Shown here in pieces: positions 1 through 6,431 of a DNA stretch of 6,431 nt. The position numbers were made by a program, and so were the translations under genes. The stretch's first letter is position 1. The number at the start of each line of letters is the position of its first letter. Source of the stretch: JAKBCQ01 sp021807585 (GTDB taxonomy: Bacteria; Planctomycetota; Planctomycetia; Isosphaerales; Isosphaeraceae); NCBI GenBank assembly GCA_027325115.1, contig DAHWFG010000550.1, forward strand, positions 1 to 6,431, written 5' to 3'. The notes under the pieces were generated by a model. It saw only the letters and a program-made list of their open reading frames with translations, was not told the origin of the DNA and made no database searches.

Positions 1-1976
1 AGGTCGCCGACGCCATCGGCGCCTATCTCGAAGGCGTTCGCGAACGGCTACGACTTTCGGAATTGGCGCGAGTCAAAGCCGAAGTCGAAATCGCGGTTGA
101 GCGCAGGCAGCGACGCCTCACCGGTGCGCTTGCGGTCGCGATCGGATCGATCGTCGTGATCGTCGGGACCGCAATGCTCACGACGCTCCAGGCTCGCTCG
201 GCGCGGCTTGAACGCGCGATCGAAATCGAACGCCGAGTCGCCGCGACGCTCGATCGAGCCGCTCGCCTCTATCGCGAAGGACGATCCGCCGAGGCCAAAG
301 ACTCGGTCGAGGCGGTCGGCGTGCTGATCACGGAAACGAATTCTCGTCTGAATGATTCATTGAAACAAAAGATCGCTGATTTCACGATGCTGGGAGCGAT
401 CGACGCGGTTCGGTATCGACCCATCGAGGCCGCGGGAGGACGAGCCGTCGCCGATCAGGCCGCGCGAGCGTACGCCAAGGCGTTTCGCGATTACGGAGTC
501 GATATCGACGGCAAGGATTTCGCCTGGCACGCCGGCCGAATCGCCCGCGGCGGAATCCGTTTCGAACTCGTCGCTGCGCTCGACGATTGGATTCGTCTCG
601 AATCGAGCCGCATCCGAAGGAACAACGTCGTTGCACTTGCCGATGCGATCGACCCTTCGCCGGCAAGCTTGACTCATTCACTCCGGCGAGCGATCGAAAA
701 ACGCGATCGCTCCGGCCTCATCGCGCTTGCCGCCGATCCCAAAATCGCCGATTCCCCTCCCTCGATCGTCAATCACCTCGCCGATACGCTCTTATCGGTG
801 AATGCCGAATCCGACGCCGTCGCGCTGCTGCGATCGGCGACCGATCGCCGGCCGGGCGATTTTTGGCTCCATCTCGAACTCGCCGCGGCGCTGCTGATCG
901 CCGATGCCAAGACGAACGACTACGCCCGCGAGGCCGAGAAGCACGTCGCCGCCGCTTTCGCTCTCAGCCGTGGAAACCCCAATGTCCATTTCTACCTGGG
1001 AACCGCGCTCCAGAAAAACCGCAAATACACGCTCGCAATCGCCGCCTTCCAAGACGCGATTCGATATAAAAACGATTATGCAGACGCCTATAACAATCTT
1101 GGAAACGCCCTTTCTTCGCTGAAGCGATATGACGAAGCGATCAGTCACTATCAAATCGCGATTCGGCTTGATCCTCAATACGCACAAGCGTACTTCAATA
1201 TGGCCTGGGTTTACGAAGAACAAGCGAAAATCGACCTCGCCGTCGCCGCTTACGAAAAAACGTTGAAGATCGACCCCGATCACGTCCCGGCACGATGCAA
1301 TCTGGGACGCGACTTATACTATTACCTCGGCGATTTTCGCCGCGCGACTCACGAACTCGATCGCGGTCTCAAACTGTTATCGGAAGACGATCCTTTATAT
1401 AATAACATGGTTCAGATGCGCGATCTCGCACGATCGCTGGCGGATCATGAACCTCAATTCGCGGCTTTTCGCGCCGGGACTTATAAACCGACCGACGTCA
1501 AGGAAATCCTTCTGCTCGCTCGGCTTTGTTCGTGGCGCACGCGTGAGTTCTACGCCGCCGCCGCGGAGCTTTACAAGCTCGCCTTCGCCGCCGATCCGGC
1601 GCTCGCCGAGAATCTCAAACTGGGCGATCGATACAACGCCGCGAGCGTCGCCGCGGCCGCGGGAACGGGGCTCGGCGCCGACGCTCGATCGCTCCCCCAG
1701 ACCGACCGCCGCGGCCTCCGCGAACAAGCGGTTTCCTGGCTCCGCTCCGATCTCAAACTACGCGAGCGCCAAATCATCGAAACGCCCGAAAAACGCCCTC
1801 AAATCAAACCCCTTTTGCAATACTGGCTCAAAGACAAGAACCTCAAGGGAATCCTCGACCCGGCGGCGATCGTCGATCTTCCCCAAGACGAACGCCCCTC
1901 GCTCACCTCCCTCCGCGCCGATCTCGATCGACTCATCCAGGCCTGCGATCAACCCGCGAAACCGCGGTCTCATTGA
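1..1976 (+). CDS. C-terminal part of a membrane-anchored TPR protein, probably a Ser/Thr protein kinase (5' partial)
   Basis: The frame is open to the left edge (first full codon at position 3), giving at least 657 residues and ending at TGA 1974-1976. The TTG at 63 only looks like a start: the codons before it continue the same helical stretch (AYLEGVRERLRLSEL), which is typical of the segment just after the kinase domain in planctomycete Ser/Thr kinases. Visible parts, numbered from the first codon: a charged juxtamembrane helix (1-40), one hydrophobic membrane segment (about 41-62, nt 123-188), a long helical region, then clear 34-residue TPR units at nt 975-1076, 1077-1178 and 1179-1280, with a degenerate fourth after that. 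The TPR consensus is plain in 'AYNNLGNAL' and 'AYFNMAWVYEE'. By family knowledge, an N-terminal cytoplasmic kinase would phosphorylate Ser/Thr, and the TPR part, on the other side of the membrane, would bind partners. No kinase motif is in the window, so that identity is inferred from the linker and architecture. An alternative is another membrane TPR protein. Confidence 0.85.
   Translation, partial: VADAIGAYLEGVRERLRLSELARVKAEVEIAVERRQRRLTGALAVAIGSIVVIVGTAMLTTLQARSARLERAIEIERRVAATLDRAARLYREGRSAEAKDSVEAVGVLITETNSRLNDSLKQKIADFTMLGAIDAVRYRPIEAAGGRAVADQAARAYAKAFRDYGVDIDGKDFAWHAGRIARGGIRFELVAALDDWIRLESSRIRRNNVVALADAIDPSPASLTHSLRRAIEKRDRSGLIALAADPKIADSPPSIVNHLADTLLSVNAESDAVALLRSATDRRPGDFWLHLELAAALLIADAKTNDYAREAEKHVAAAFALSRGNPNVHFYLGTALQKNRKYTLAIAAFQDAIRYKNDYADAYNNLGNALSSLKRYDEAISHYQIAIRLDPQYAQAYFNMAWVYEEQAKIDLAVAAYEKTLKIDPDHVPARCNLGRDLYYYLGDFRRATHELDRGLKLLSEDDPLYNNMVQMRDLARSLADHEPQFAAFRAGTYKPTDVKEILLLARLCSWRTREFYAAAAELYKLAFAADPALAENLKLGDRYNAASVAAAAGTGLGADARSLPQTDRRGLREQAVSWLRSDLKLRERQIIETPEKRPQIKPLLQYWLKDKNLKGILDPAAIVDLPQDERPSLTSLRADLDRLIQACDQPAKPRSH
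975..1280 (+). repeat. Three consecutive TPR units (34 codons each)
   Basis: Three back-to-back 34-residue units within the partial kinase-like gene (nt 975-1076, 1077-1178, 1179-1280) show the TPR pattern: a small or aromatic residue pair in helix A, Gly/Ala at position 8, Tyr/Ala in helix B, and a terminal Asp-Pro in units 2 and 3 (IRLDP, LKIDP). A fourth, looser unit follows from 1281. TPRs form a superhelical groove for protein binding. This stretch is more AT-rich than the flanking parts of the gene and lacks the CGATCG hexamer from 848 to about 1356. Confidence 0.85.
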
Positions 1977-2224
1977 TTCGACGACTAATATCACTTAAAT
2001 CATTTTAATACCACATATTATAATGAATGAAAGCGTTTGTCAACCGTCTTTCTCGGCTGAAATCGCAAATCCCTCCCGATCGTCGCGACGCATGAAATCG
2101 TCGTTCCCCGCTCATTTTCCCGGACAATCTCCGAGAATCGCCCCCACCCCACGCGATCCTTGTTCTATATTTCACTTCGTTCCCCCTCCACCCAAGCCAA
2201 AACCGCCATGACGGAACGACGATC
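1977..2224. other. Intergenic region upstream of the protease gene
   Basis: This 248-base spacer has two parts. The first (about 1980-2025) is strongly AT-rich and carries the promoter candidate annotated separately. The second (about 2030-2224) is GC-rich and C-rich on this strand. A 62-codon frame beginning at ATG 2023 is basic and proline-rich, resembles no family I know, and is not annotated as a gene; its possible role as a leader is discussed under findings. I see no convincing intrinsic terminator for the upstream gene. Confidence 0.6.
1995..2024 (+). promoter_or_regulatory. Candidate sigma-70-type promoter for the protease gene
   Basis: A perfect TATAAT hexamer lies at 2019-2024. Eighteen bases upstream is TTAAAT (1995-2000), which matches only three of six positions of the -35 consensus. 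The surroundings are AT-rich in an otherwise GC-rich region and sit between two same-strand genes, which suits a promoter. Transcription would begin near 2030, leaving a leader of about 195 bases before the protease ATG. The -35 is weak, and planctomycete promoter rules are poorly known, so this is a candidate only. Confidence 0.35.
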
Positions 2225-5002
2225 ATGAGACCCAAACGGAGACGACCGGACCGCTCATTCCCCCGACTCGAACCGCTCGAGCCGCGGACGGTTCCCACCA
2301 CGCTTGTCGCGCTGATCGATACCGGAATCGACCTCTCAAGCATCACCGACGCACCCTATTACAACCTCTCCTCGGGCTACAACGCGTTCACCCAACAAAC
2401 AACCGCCCAAGGCGGGAATTCGGTCGTCCAAGATAACGGTTACACCCCGTCGGGAAACCTCGGACACTGGCATGGATCGACCGTCGCCGATAACATTGTC
2501 GCCGGTATTCAGGCCGCCGAAAGTCAACCCGGCGGAAGCTCGGCGAACGTCCAGATCATGCCGATCCGCGTCACCAATAGCGGCGGATATATTGATGATA
2601 GTGCTTTGATTCGAGGAATTTATTACGCCGTCAATCACGGCGCCGCGGCGATCAACCTCAGCGTCGCATACGGCTACAACCCCGTCGATACTACCCCGGG
2701 CGATCCTTACCTGGGTAAAACGCTCCAAGACGCTCTCGCCTACGCCCAGGCGAACAACGTCGTCGTCGTCACCGCCGCGGGGAACAACAGCTACAATATC
2801 GATACGCCGGGAGAGCCCGAAATCCTCTACCCCGCCGATTTTCACACCCCTAATATGATCGTCGCGACCGCGGTCGATTCGGCCGGGAATTTAAGCCCCG
2901 TCGCCAATTGGGGAGACGTCCACGTCGATGTCGGCGCCCCGACTCTGGGGAACAACGGCGAAACATCATACGCCGCGGGTTACACTTCGGGAGTCGCGGG
3001 TGTCGTCGCCGCTCTCGATCCAAACATGTCTGCAACACAAATTGTAACTTATCTAGAACAATCGGCTTGGCCTTCGCCCGCGCTTCAAGGACTGACGACG
3101 ACGGGCGCCGTGATCAACCCGACGAACGCGATTCACGGAATCGCCGAACCCTACGCCCCCCTCGCAATCGACGCGGGAGGCCCCGCCGCCGGCAATTACG
3201 TCGCCGATACAAACGTAAGTGGAGGAGGCGTCTATTCGACGACCGCGACGATCGATACCTCCAACGTCTCCAATCCCGCTCCCCAATCGGTGTATCAAAC
3301 CTCTCGCTACGGCGCTTTCACATATACATTCCCAAATCTCAATTCGGCGACGACTTACCAGCTCTCGCTCCAATTCGCCGAAACGTTCTACACCGGCCCC
3401 GGACAACGCCTGTTCAATGTTTTAATCAACGGATCGGTCGTTCTTAATAACTTTGATATTTACGCGACCGCGGGTGGAATGAACAAGGCGGTCGAAGAAC
3501 ATTTTTCGGCGACGCCGAACGCGTCGGGCCAAATCGTCGTCCAGTTTTTCGGCAACTCGGCGCTCGCGGGTATCGAGCTCACCCCCTTCCCGGCGACTCC
3601 CGCGGGCCTCGTCGCGTCCGCCCAATCGACGAGCCAAATCACCCTATCCTGGAACGCCGACCCCGCCGCGACAAGCTACGTGATTGACCGAAGCCCTAAC
3701 GGAACAAGCGATTGGACGCCGATCGGATCATCGACAACCAATGCGTTTACCGATACCGGGCTCGCGAGTTCGACGACGTTTTACTACGAGGTTCAGGCGG
3801 TCGATTCGGCGGGCGCCTCGCCGTTTAGCACGACCTCGTCGGCGACGACTTACCCCGTCCTGCCGATCCCCGTCGCATCTTCGCTCGGTCAGGACGGCGC
3901 AACGCTCGCGAGCCTCTCGCCGCTTCCCGGCGGAAACGGATATCAAGATGTTCACATCATATTGAGCAATCTCGATTCATCACTGCCGATCGCGCGAGTC
4001 GTCGTCAACCGGCTGGGAGGGGGAGCGCTTTATCTCTCAAACGGAGCTCCCGGTACGTGGACGAGCGTCGTCGTCCAGGGGGGATCGTCCGGCAATTACG
4101 CGACGACCGCCAATCTGTACTTCGAACCCGATCGAACCGACGTCAATTATCCCTACCAATTCGACGTCTATTATCAAGGAATCAACACTCCCGTAACAAC
4201 CTTCGCGAACGTGACCGCGACCGCGAATCTCCCCGCGCCTTCCAACCCGACCGCGGTTTCCCTCGGTCAAGACGGCCACGACGTCGCCTCTCTCTCGAAC
4301 ATCCCTTCCAGCACGGGATATCAAGATGTTCAAGTTCTTTTGGGAAACCTGACGCCGAATCTCGCGATCTCTCGCGTCGTCGTCGACCGTCTCGGCGGCG
4401 GAGGGTTGTACCTTTCAACCGGCGTACCGGGAACCTGGTCGACCGTCGTCGTTCGCTCGGGAGCGACCGGGAATTATGCGAACACCGCCAATTTATTTTT
4501 TGAGCCCGATCGAACCGACGTCAATTATCCGTATCAAATCAACGTCTATTATCAAGGATTGAGCGAGCCGTTCACGACGTTCGTTTCGGTGACCGCGACC
4601 GCCAACCTTCCCGACGCAAAGACGCCGGTCGCGACCTCGCTCGGCCAAGACGGTTCCGATTTCGCCGGGCTAAGTGCGACTCCCGGAGCTGACGGATTCC
4701 AGGATGTTCATATCCGACTGACCGGGCTCGACCCGACGATGGCGATCGCGCGGGTCGCGGTGATGCGCGACGGCGGAACGATCCAGTACCTTTCGACGGG
4801 CGCCCCCGGCACATGGACCGCGGTGACGAGCCGAGCGCAAACCGGACCGAACACGTACTCGACGTTCGCCGACGTTTACTTTCAACCCGCGATCGACGAG
4901 ACGAACCAGCTTTATTGGATCGATATTTATTACACAGGTCAAACGTCGCCGGTCGTCGTTCCCGTCGTCCTCTCGGACGTCGCGAAACTCCCCGATGTTT
5001 GA
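2225..5002 (+). CDS. Subtilisin-like (S8) serine protease with malectin, fibronectin III and three C-terminal repeats
   Basis: A 925-residue modular protein, presumably exported, that should cleave peptide bonds; the substrate is unknown. In order: a basic N-terminus with the planctomycete motif LEPLEPR (15-21); an S8 domain (about 27-305) with Asp32 in 'LIDTGID', His83 in 'HWHGSTVAD', oxyanion Asn187 in 'TAAGNN' and Ser248 in 'ETSYAAG'; a malectin-like domain (about 310-455, with IDAGG, YQTSRYGAF and NNFDIYATAGG), a fold that usually binds carbohydrate; a fibronectin type III domain (about 457-544); and three 126-residue repeats (548-925). No propeptide, Sec-type hydrophobic segment, dockerin, PEP-CTERM or sorting tail is visible. 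ATG 2225 is the only plausible start: the frame is closed by TGA at 2093-2095, and no ATG, GTG or TTG lies between. The ribosome site is weak (GGA at 2213). The residues around the serine depart from the usual GTSMAxP, so activity is likely but not certain. Confidence 0.92.
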   Translation: MRPKRRRPDRSFPRLEPLEPRTVPTTLVALIDTGIDLSSITDAPYYNLSSGYNAFTQQTTAQGGNSVVQDNGYTPSGNLGHWHGSTVADNIVAGIQAAESQPGGSSANVQIMPIRVTNSGGYIDDSALIRGIYYAVNHGAAAINLSVAYGYNPVDTTPGDPYLGKTLQDALAYAQANNVVVVTAAGNNSYNIDTPGEPEILYPADFHTPNMIVATAVDSAGNLSPVANWGDVHVDVGAPTLGNNGETSYAAGYTSGVAGVVAALDPNMSATQIVTYLEQSAWPSPALQGLTTTGAVINPTNAIHGIAEPYAPLAIDAGGPAAGNYVADTNVSGGGVYSTTATIDTSNVSNPAPQSVYQTSRYGAFTYTFPNLNSATTYQLSLQFAETFYTGPGQRLFNVLINGSVVLNNFDIYATAGGMNKAVEEHFSATPNASGQIVVQFFGNSALAGIELTPFPATPAGLVASAQSTSQITLSWNADPAATSYVIDRSPNGTSDWTPIGSSTTNAFTDTGLASSTTFYYEVQAVDSAGASPFSTTSSATTYPVLPIPVASSLGQDGATLASLSPLPGGNGYQDVHIILSNLDSSLPIARVVVNRLGGGALYLSNGAPGTWTSVVVQGGSSGNYATTANLYFEPDRTDVNYPYQFDVYYQGINTPVTTFANVTATANLPAPSNPTAVSLGQDGHDVASLSNIPSSTGYQDVQVLLGNLTPNLAISRVVVDRLGGGGLYLSTGVPGTWSTVVVRSGATGNYANTANLFFEPDRTDVNYPYQINVYYQGLSEPFTTFVSVTATANLPDAKTPVATSLGQDGSDFAGLSATPGADGFQDVHIRLTGLDPTMAIARVAVMRDGGTIQYLSTGAPGTWTAVTSRAQTGPNTYSTFADVYFQPAIDETNQLYWIDIYYTGQTSPVVVPVVLSDVAKLPDV
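3866..5002 (+). repeat. Three tandem 126-codon domain repeats ('SLGQDG' repeats)
   Basis: The C-terminus of the protease is three copies of one domain, at about 3866-4243, 4244-4621 and 4622-4999. Each begins near 'SLGQDG' (codons at 3881, 4259 and 4637, spaced exactly 378 bases) and contains in order a 'G-Y/F-QDV' strand, an 'IARV/ISRV' strand, 'YLS-G-PGTW', a 'F-x-P' strand and 'YY-G'. The alternating hydrophobic pattern suggests beta-sandwich domains, and the Asp-rich turns could bind a metal. Copies 1 and 2 are much closer to each other (both have FEPDRTDVNYPYQ) than to copy 3. Similar repeats occur, as I recall, in other planctomycete secreted proteins; I cannot name a database family or a proven function. 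Adhesion or carbohydrate binding is a guess. Confidence 0.9.
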
Positions 5003-5123
5003 CAATCGAGGAACCGATGCGAGGCGATGATGATTCGCGATAGATGTCGACCCATACATAGATAATCGCTCGAATCCAGATACAATCATTGATTTAGTCT
5101 AAAAACTCGATTTCAACAGCACG
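5003..5123. other. Convergent intergenic spacer
   Basis: These 121 bases separate the stops of the plus-strand protease gene and the minus-strand TPR gene, so transcription converges here. The only symmetrical element noted is a five-base inverted repeat with a one-base centre at 5084-5094 (AATCA/TGATT), too short to be a convincing terminator. No strong GC stem followed by a T run is visible on either strand. Confidence 0.6.
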
Positions 5124-6419
5124 TTAACCCGCGATTGGAGATATATAATCAGATGGAATAAATCTCAATTGTTGAGAATTAAGATTATTAATCAGTCGAG
5201 TTTGAGATAAGCTAATAGTCGGTTTCTCGATCTCATCATCGAGCCATTTATGCGCTGAGTGATTCGATCGAGTGGAAACAAATACCTTATGATTGCCCAC
5301 GATCCGAGGCTCGTTCGGATCAAGATCAAGGGCCTGCTGGAAAAGGTTTTCCACATCTTTATCGGGATAGGACAATTCGCATTTGTTAATCGCCGCGAAC
5401 TCCAGGAGCCTCGCTTTGATGCGTCTGGAATCTTTCGTATCGGTCGAGGCCTTCGCCAATCCTCTCTCACAATAATCCAAGCTCTTCCTAAAATCGCCGG
5501 TTCTCAAATAATATTGTGCTAGGAACACATACGTTTCAATTTCATCTGTTCCCAATTCAGCCGCTCTCGAAAATGACTTCACAGATTCTTCAGGATTGTA
5601 CTTTGATAGAAGAACTCCTCTCGCGAACAACAACCGCGTATTCTCAGGTTCGATCGCCAATCCGTTATCATAGCATTTATTCGCTTCGTCAATTTCTCCG
5701 AGCGAATGGTAACATACTCCCGCGATTTGATGAATCATGAGCAGTTCGAGAGTATTGGGAGATTCATTATTTAAGCGTCCAAGGGATGATTTTAAAAGAT
5801 TGTTAAACTCTCGAATTTCATTTTCAGTTAGAGCCTGTTTAGGTTTTCCTACCAGCATAGAAATAGAGAAAACAACAGCCAATATGGAATGATTATCAGG
5901 TTGTTCGACGATTTTCCTCGCTCTCTCTAAAGCATCGTTTGAATTAATTCGTTCAGCGATTGCCAGAGACTGAAACAAGATTATCCCATCTTTTGGTTGA
6001 AGTTTGGCGGCAAAATCCAAAAACGGGCTCGCGATCTCGGGTAATCCGAGATTAAGCCATGCGCTCGATCGAATATTTGCCAACGTCTCTTTAAGAATCC
6101 GTGTCTGACAAATCCGGATAATACGCAAGACGGCATGCCAATCTTGAGAACGCATAGATCGGTCGAGCGTTTCGAGTTCTTGCTGAGTCACTTCGTCATG
6201 TGTCTTTCCTTTCGGTGGAGGAGAGCCGTTGCGTCGAATCCAATTCTGATCTGAGCCAAGACCTGAAAGGCTCGCACGCTGGACCGAGTCGAGTCGATCC
6301 CAAAGAGCCGTCATCTCATCCTCGATCGATTCGATTTCCTCGCTCTCCTCAATCCCGGCGCATAATAGACGATGATGTTGCAACAAAAGATCGGCGTATC
6401 TCAAGTAATCGTCATTCAT
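5124..6419 (-). CDS. TPR-repeat protein, soluble, function unknown
   Basis: A 431-residue protein without signal peptide or membrane segment, so probably cytoplasmic. The N-terminal 50 residues form a charged helix or coiled coil (YLRYADLLL to MTALWDRL), resembling the opening of a TPR protein type common in Isosphaeraceae. Residues 85-200 are helical and repeat-like but degenerate. Recognisable TPR units lie at about 221-258 (GEIDEANKCYDNGLAIEP), 259-292, 293-326 (TGDFRKSLDYCERGL) and 333-369 (ending ALDLDP). The C-terminal 60 residues match nothing I recognise. The role is presumably protein-protein binding; no enzyme motif is seen. The start is at ATG (complement of 6417-6419); the frame stays open for the last 12 bases of the window (no stop, no ATG, no ribosome site), so a slightly earlier start cannot be excluded. 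The stop is TAA (complement of 5124-5126). The middle is very AT-rich: 18 G+C in 60 bases at 5761-5820, against 40 in 60 at 2641-2700 in the protease. Confidence 0.85.
   Translation of the reverse strand: MNDDYLRYADLLLQHHRLLCAGIEESEEIESIEDEMTALWDRLDSVQRASLSGLGSDQNWIRRNGSPPPKGKTHDEVTQQELETLDRSMRSQDWHAVLRIIRICQTRILKETLANIRSSAWLNLGLPEIASPFLDFAAKLQPKDGIILFQSLAIAERINSNDALERARKIVEQPDNHSILAVVFSISMLVGKPKQALTENEIREFNNLLKSSLGRLNNESPNTLELLMIHQIAGVCYHSLGEIDEANKCYDNGLAIEPENTRLLFARGVLLSKYNPEESVKSFSRAAELGTDEIETYVFLAQYYLRTGDFRKSLDYCERGLAKASTDTKDSRRIKARLLEFAAINKCELSYPDKDVENLFQQALDLDPNEPRIVGNHKVFVSTRSNHSAHKWLDDEIEKPTISLSQTRLINNLNSQQLRFIPSDYISPIAG
5163..5177. repeat. Small perfect inverted repeat inside the 3' end of the TPR gene
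   Basis: TCTCAA (5163-5168) and TTGAGA (5172-5177) form a perfect six-base stem with a three-base loop, within the last 20 codons of the minus-strand TPR gene. It is AT-rich, lies in coding sequence and has no adjacent T run, so it is a possible mRNA hairpin and not a good intrinsic terminator. Confidence 0.3.
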
Positions 6420-6431
6420 GATCGGTGTGTA

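Noticed and set aside
63..65. TTG at 63 as the start of the first gene
   Set aside because: The frame is open to the window edge and the codons before TTG encode a continuous, family-typical helix, so the gene begins upstream of the window.
792..1283. Long antisense frame (163 codons) opposite the first gene
   Set aside because: It lies wholly opposite clear TPR coding sequence and its translation has no recognisable domain; long shadows are expected in GC-rich genes.
2023..2211. 62-codon frame upstream of the protease as a real small gene
   Set aside because: The composition is proline-rich and basic with no family resemblance, and the best promoter candidate would start transcription after its ATG. 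Kept only as a possible leader in findings.
2336..2845. Antisense frame (169 codons) opposite the protease
   Set aside because: It overlaps the S8 catalytic domain on the other strand, with no independent support.
3866..4999. 378-base periodic sequence as a CRISPR or satellite array
   Set aside because: The period is a whole number of codons within one open frame and the copies differ mostly as diverged protein domains do; there are no short repeats with unique spacers.
5163..5177. Inverted repeat as an intrinsic terminator
   Set aside because: It lies inside the coding end of the TPR gene, is AT-rich and has no T run after it on either strand.
5192..5470. Alternative frame (92 codons) on the minus strand, possibly marking a frameshift in the TPR gene
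   Set aside because: The main frame keeps TPR features through residue 369 and runs on without interruption to its own stop, while the alternative frame looks arginine-rich and random.

Overview
The window most resembles a chromosomal stretch from a planctomycete, probably of the Isosphaeraceae type. This is inferred from protein style, not from a marker gene. The clues are a Ser/Thr-kinase C-terminal half with a membrane segment and TPR repeats, the planctomycete 'LEPLE-R' N-terminal motif on a large modular protein, tandem domains opening with 'SLGQDG', and weak or absent Shine-Dalgarno sequences.

Layout: (1) Positions 1-1976 (+) hold the 3' part of a TPR-containing gene that enters from beyond the left edge. 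Its sequence matches the membrane-anchored, TPR-bearing half of planctomycete Ser/Thr protein kinases; the kinase domain itself would lie outside the window. (2) Positions 1977-2224 are intergenic, with an AT-rich segment that contains a perfect TATAAT hexamer. (3) Positions 2225-5002 (+) encode a 925-residue S8 (subtilisin-like) protease, with a malectin-like domain, a fibronectin type III domain and three 126-residue tandem repeats. (4) Positions 5003-5123 are a short convergent intergenic spacer. (5) Positions 5124-6419 (-) encode a 431-residue soluble TPR protein whose middle is far more AT-rich than the other genes.

The most distinctive gene is the protease. It keeps Asp32, His83, Asn187 and Ser248, but has no room for a propeptide, no hydrophobic signal sequence, and an altered motif around the serine. 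The two plus-strand genes lie in tandem with a likely separate promoter between them, and the TPR gene converges on them. The sequence does not show that the three act in one pathway; a membrane kinase, an exported protease and a TPR scaffold are compatible with envelope signalling, but that is speculation. I found no RNA gene, CRISPR array or mobile element. The hexamer CGATCG is strikingly over-represented across the window.
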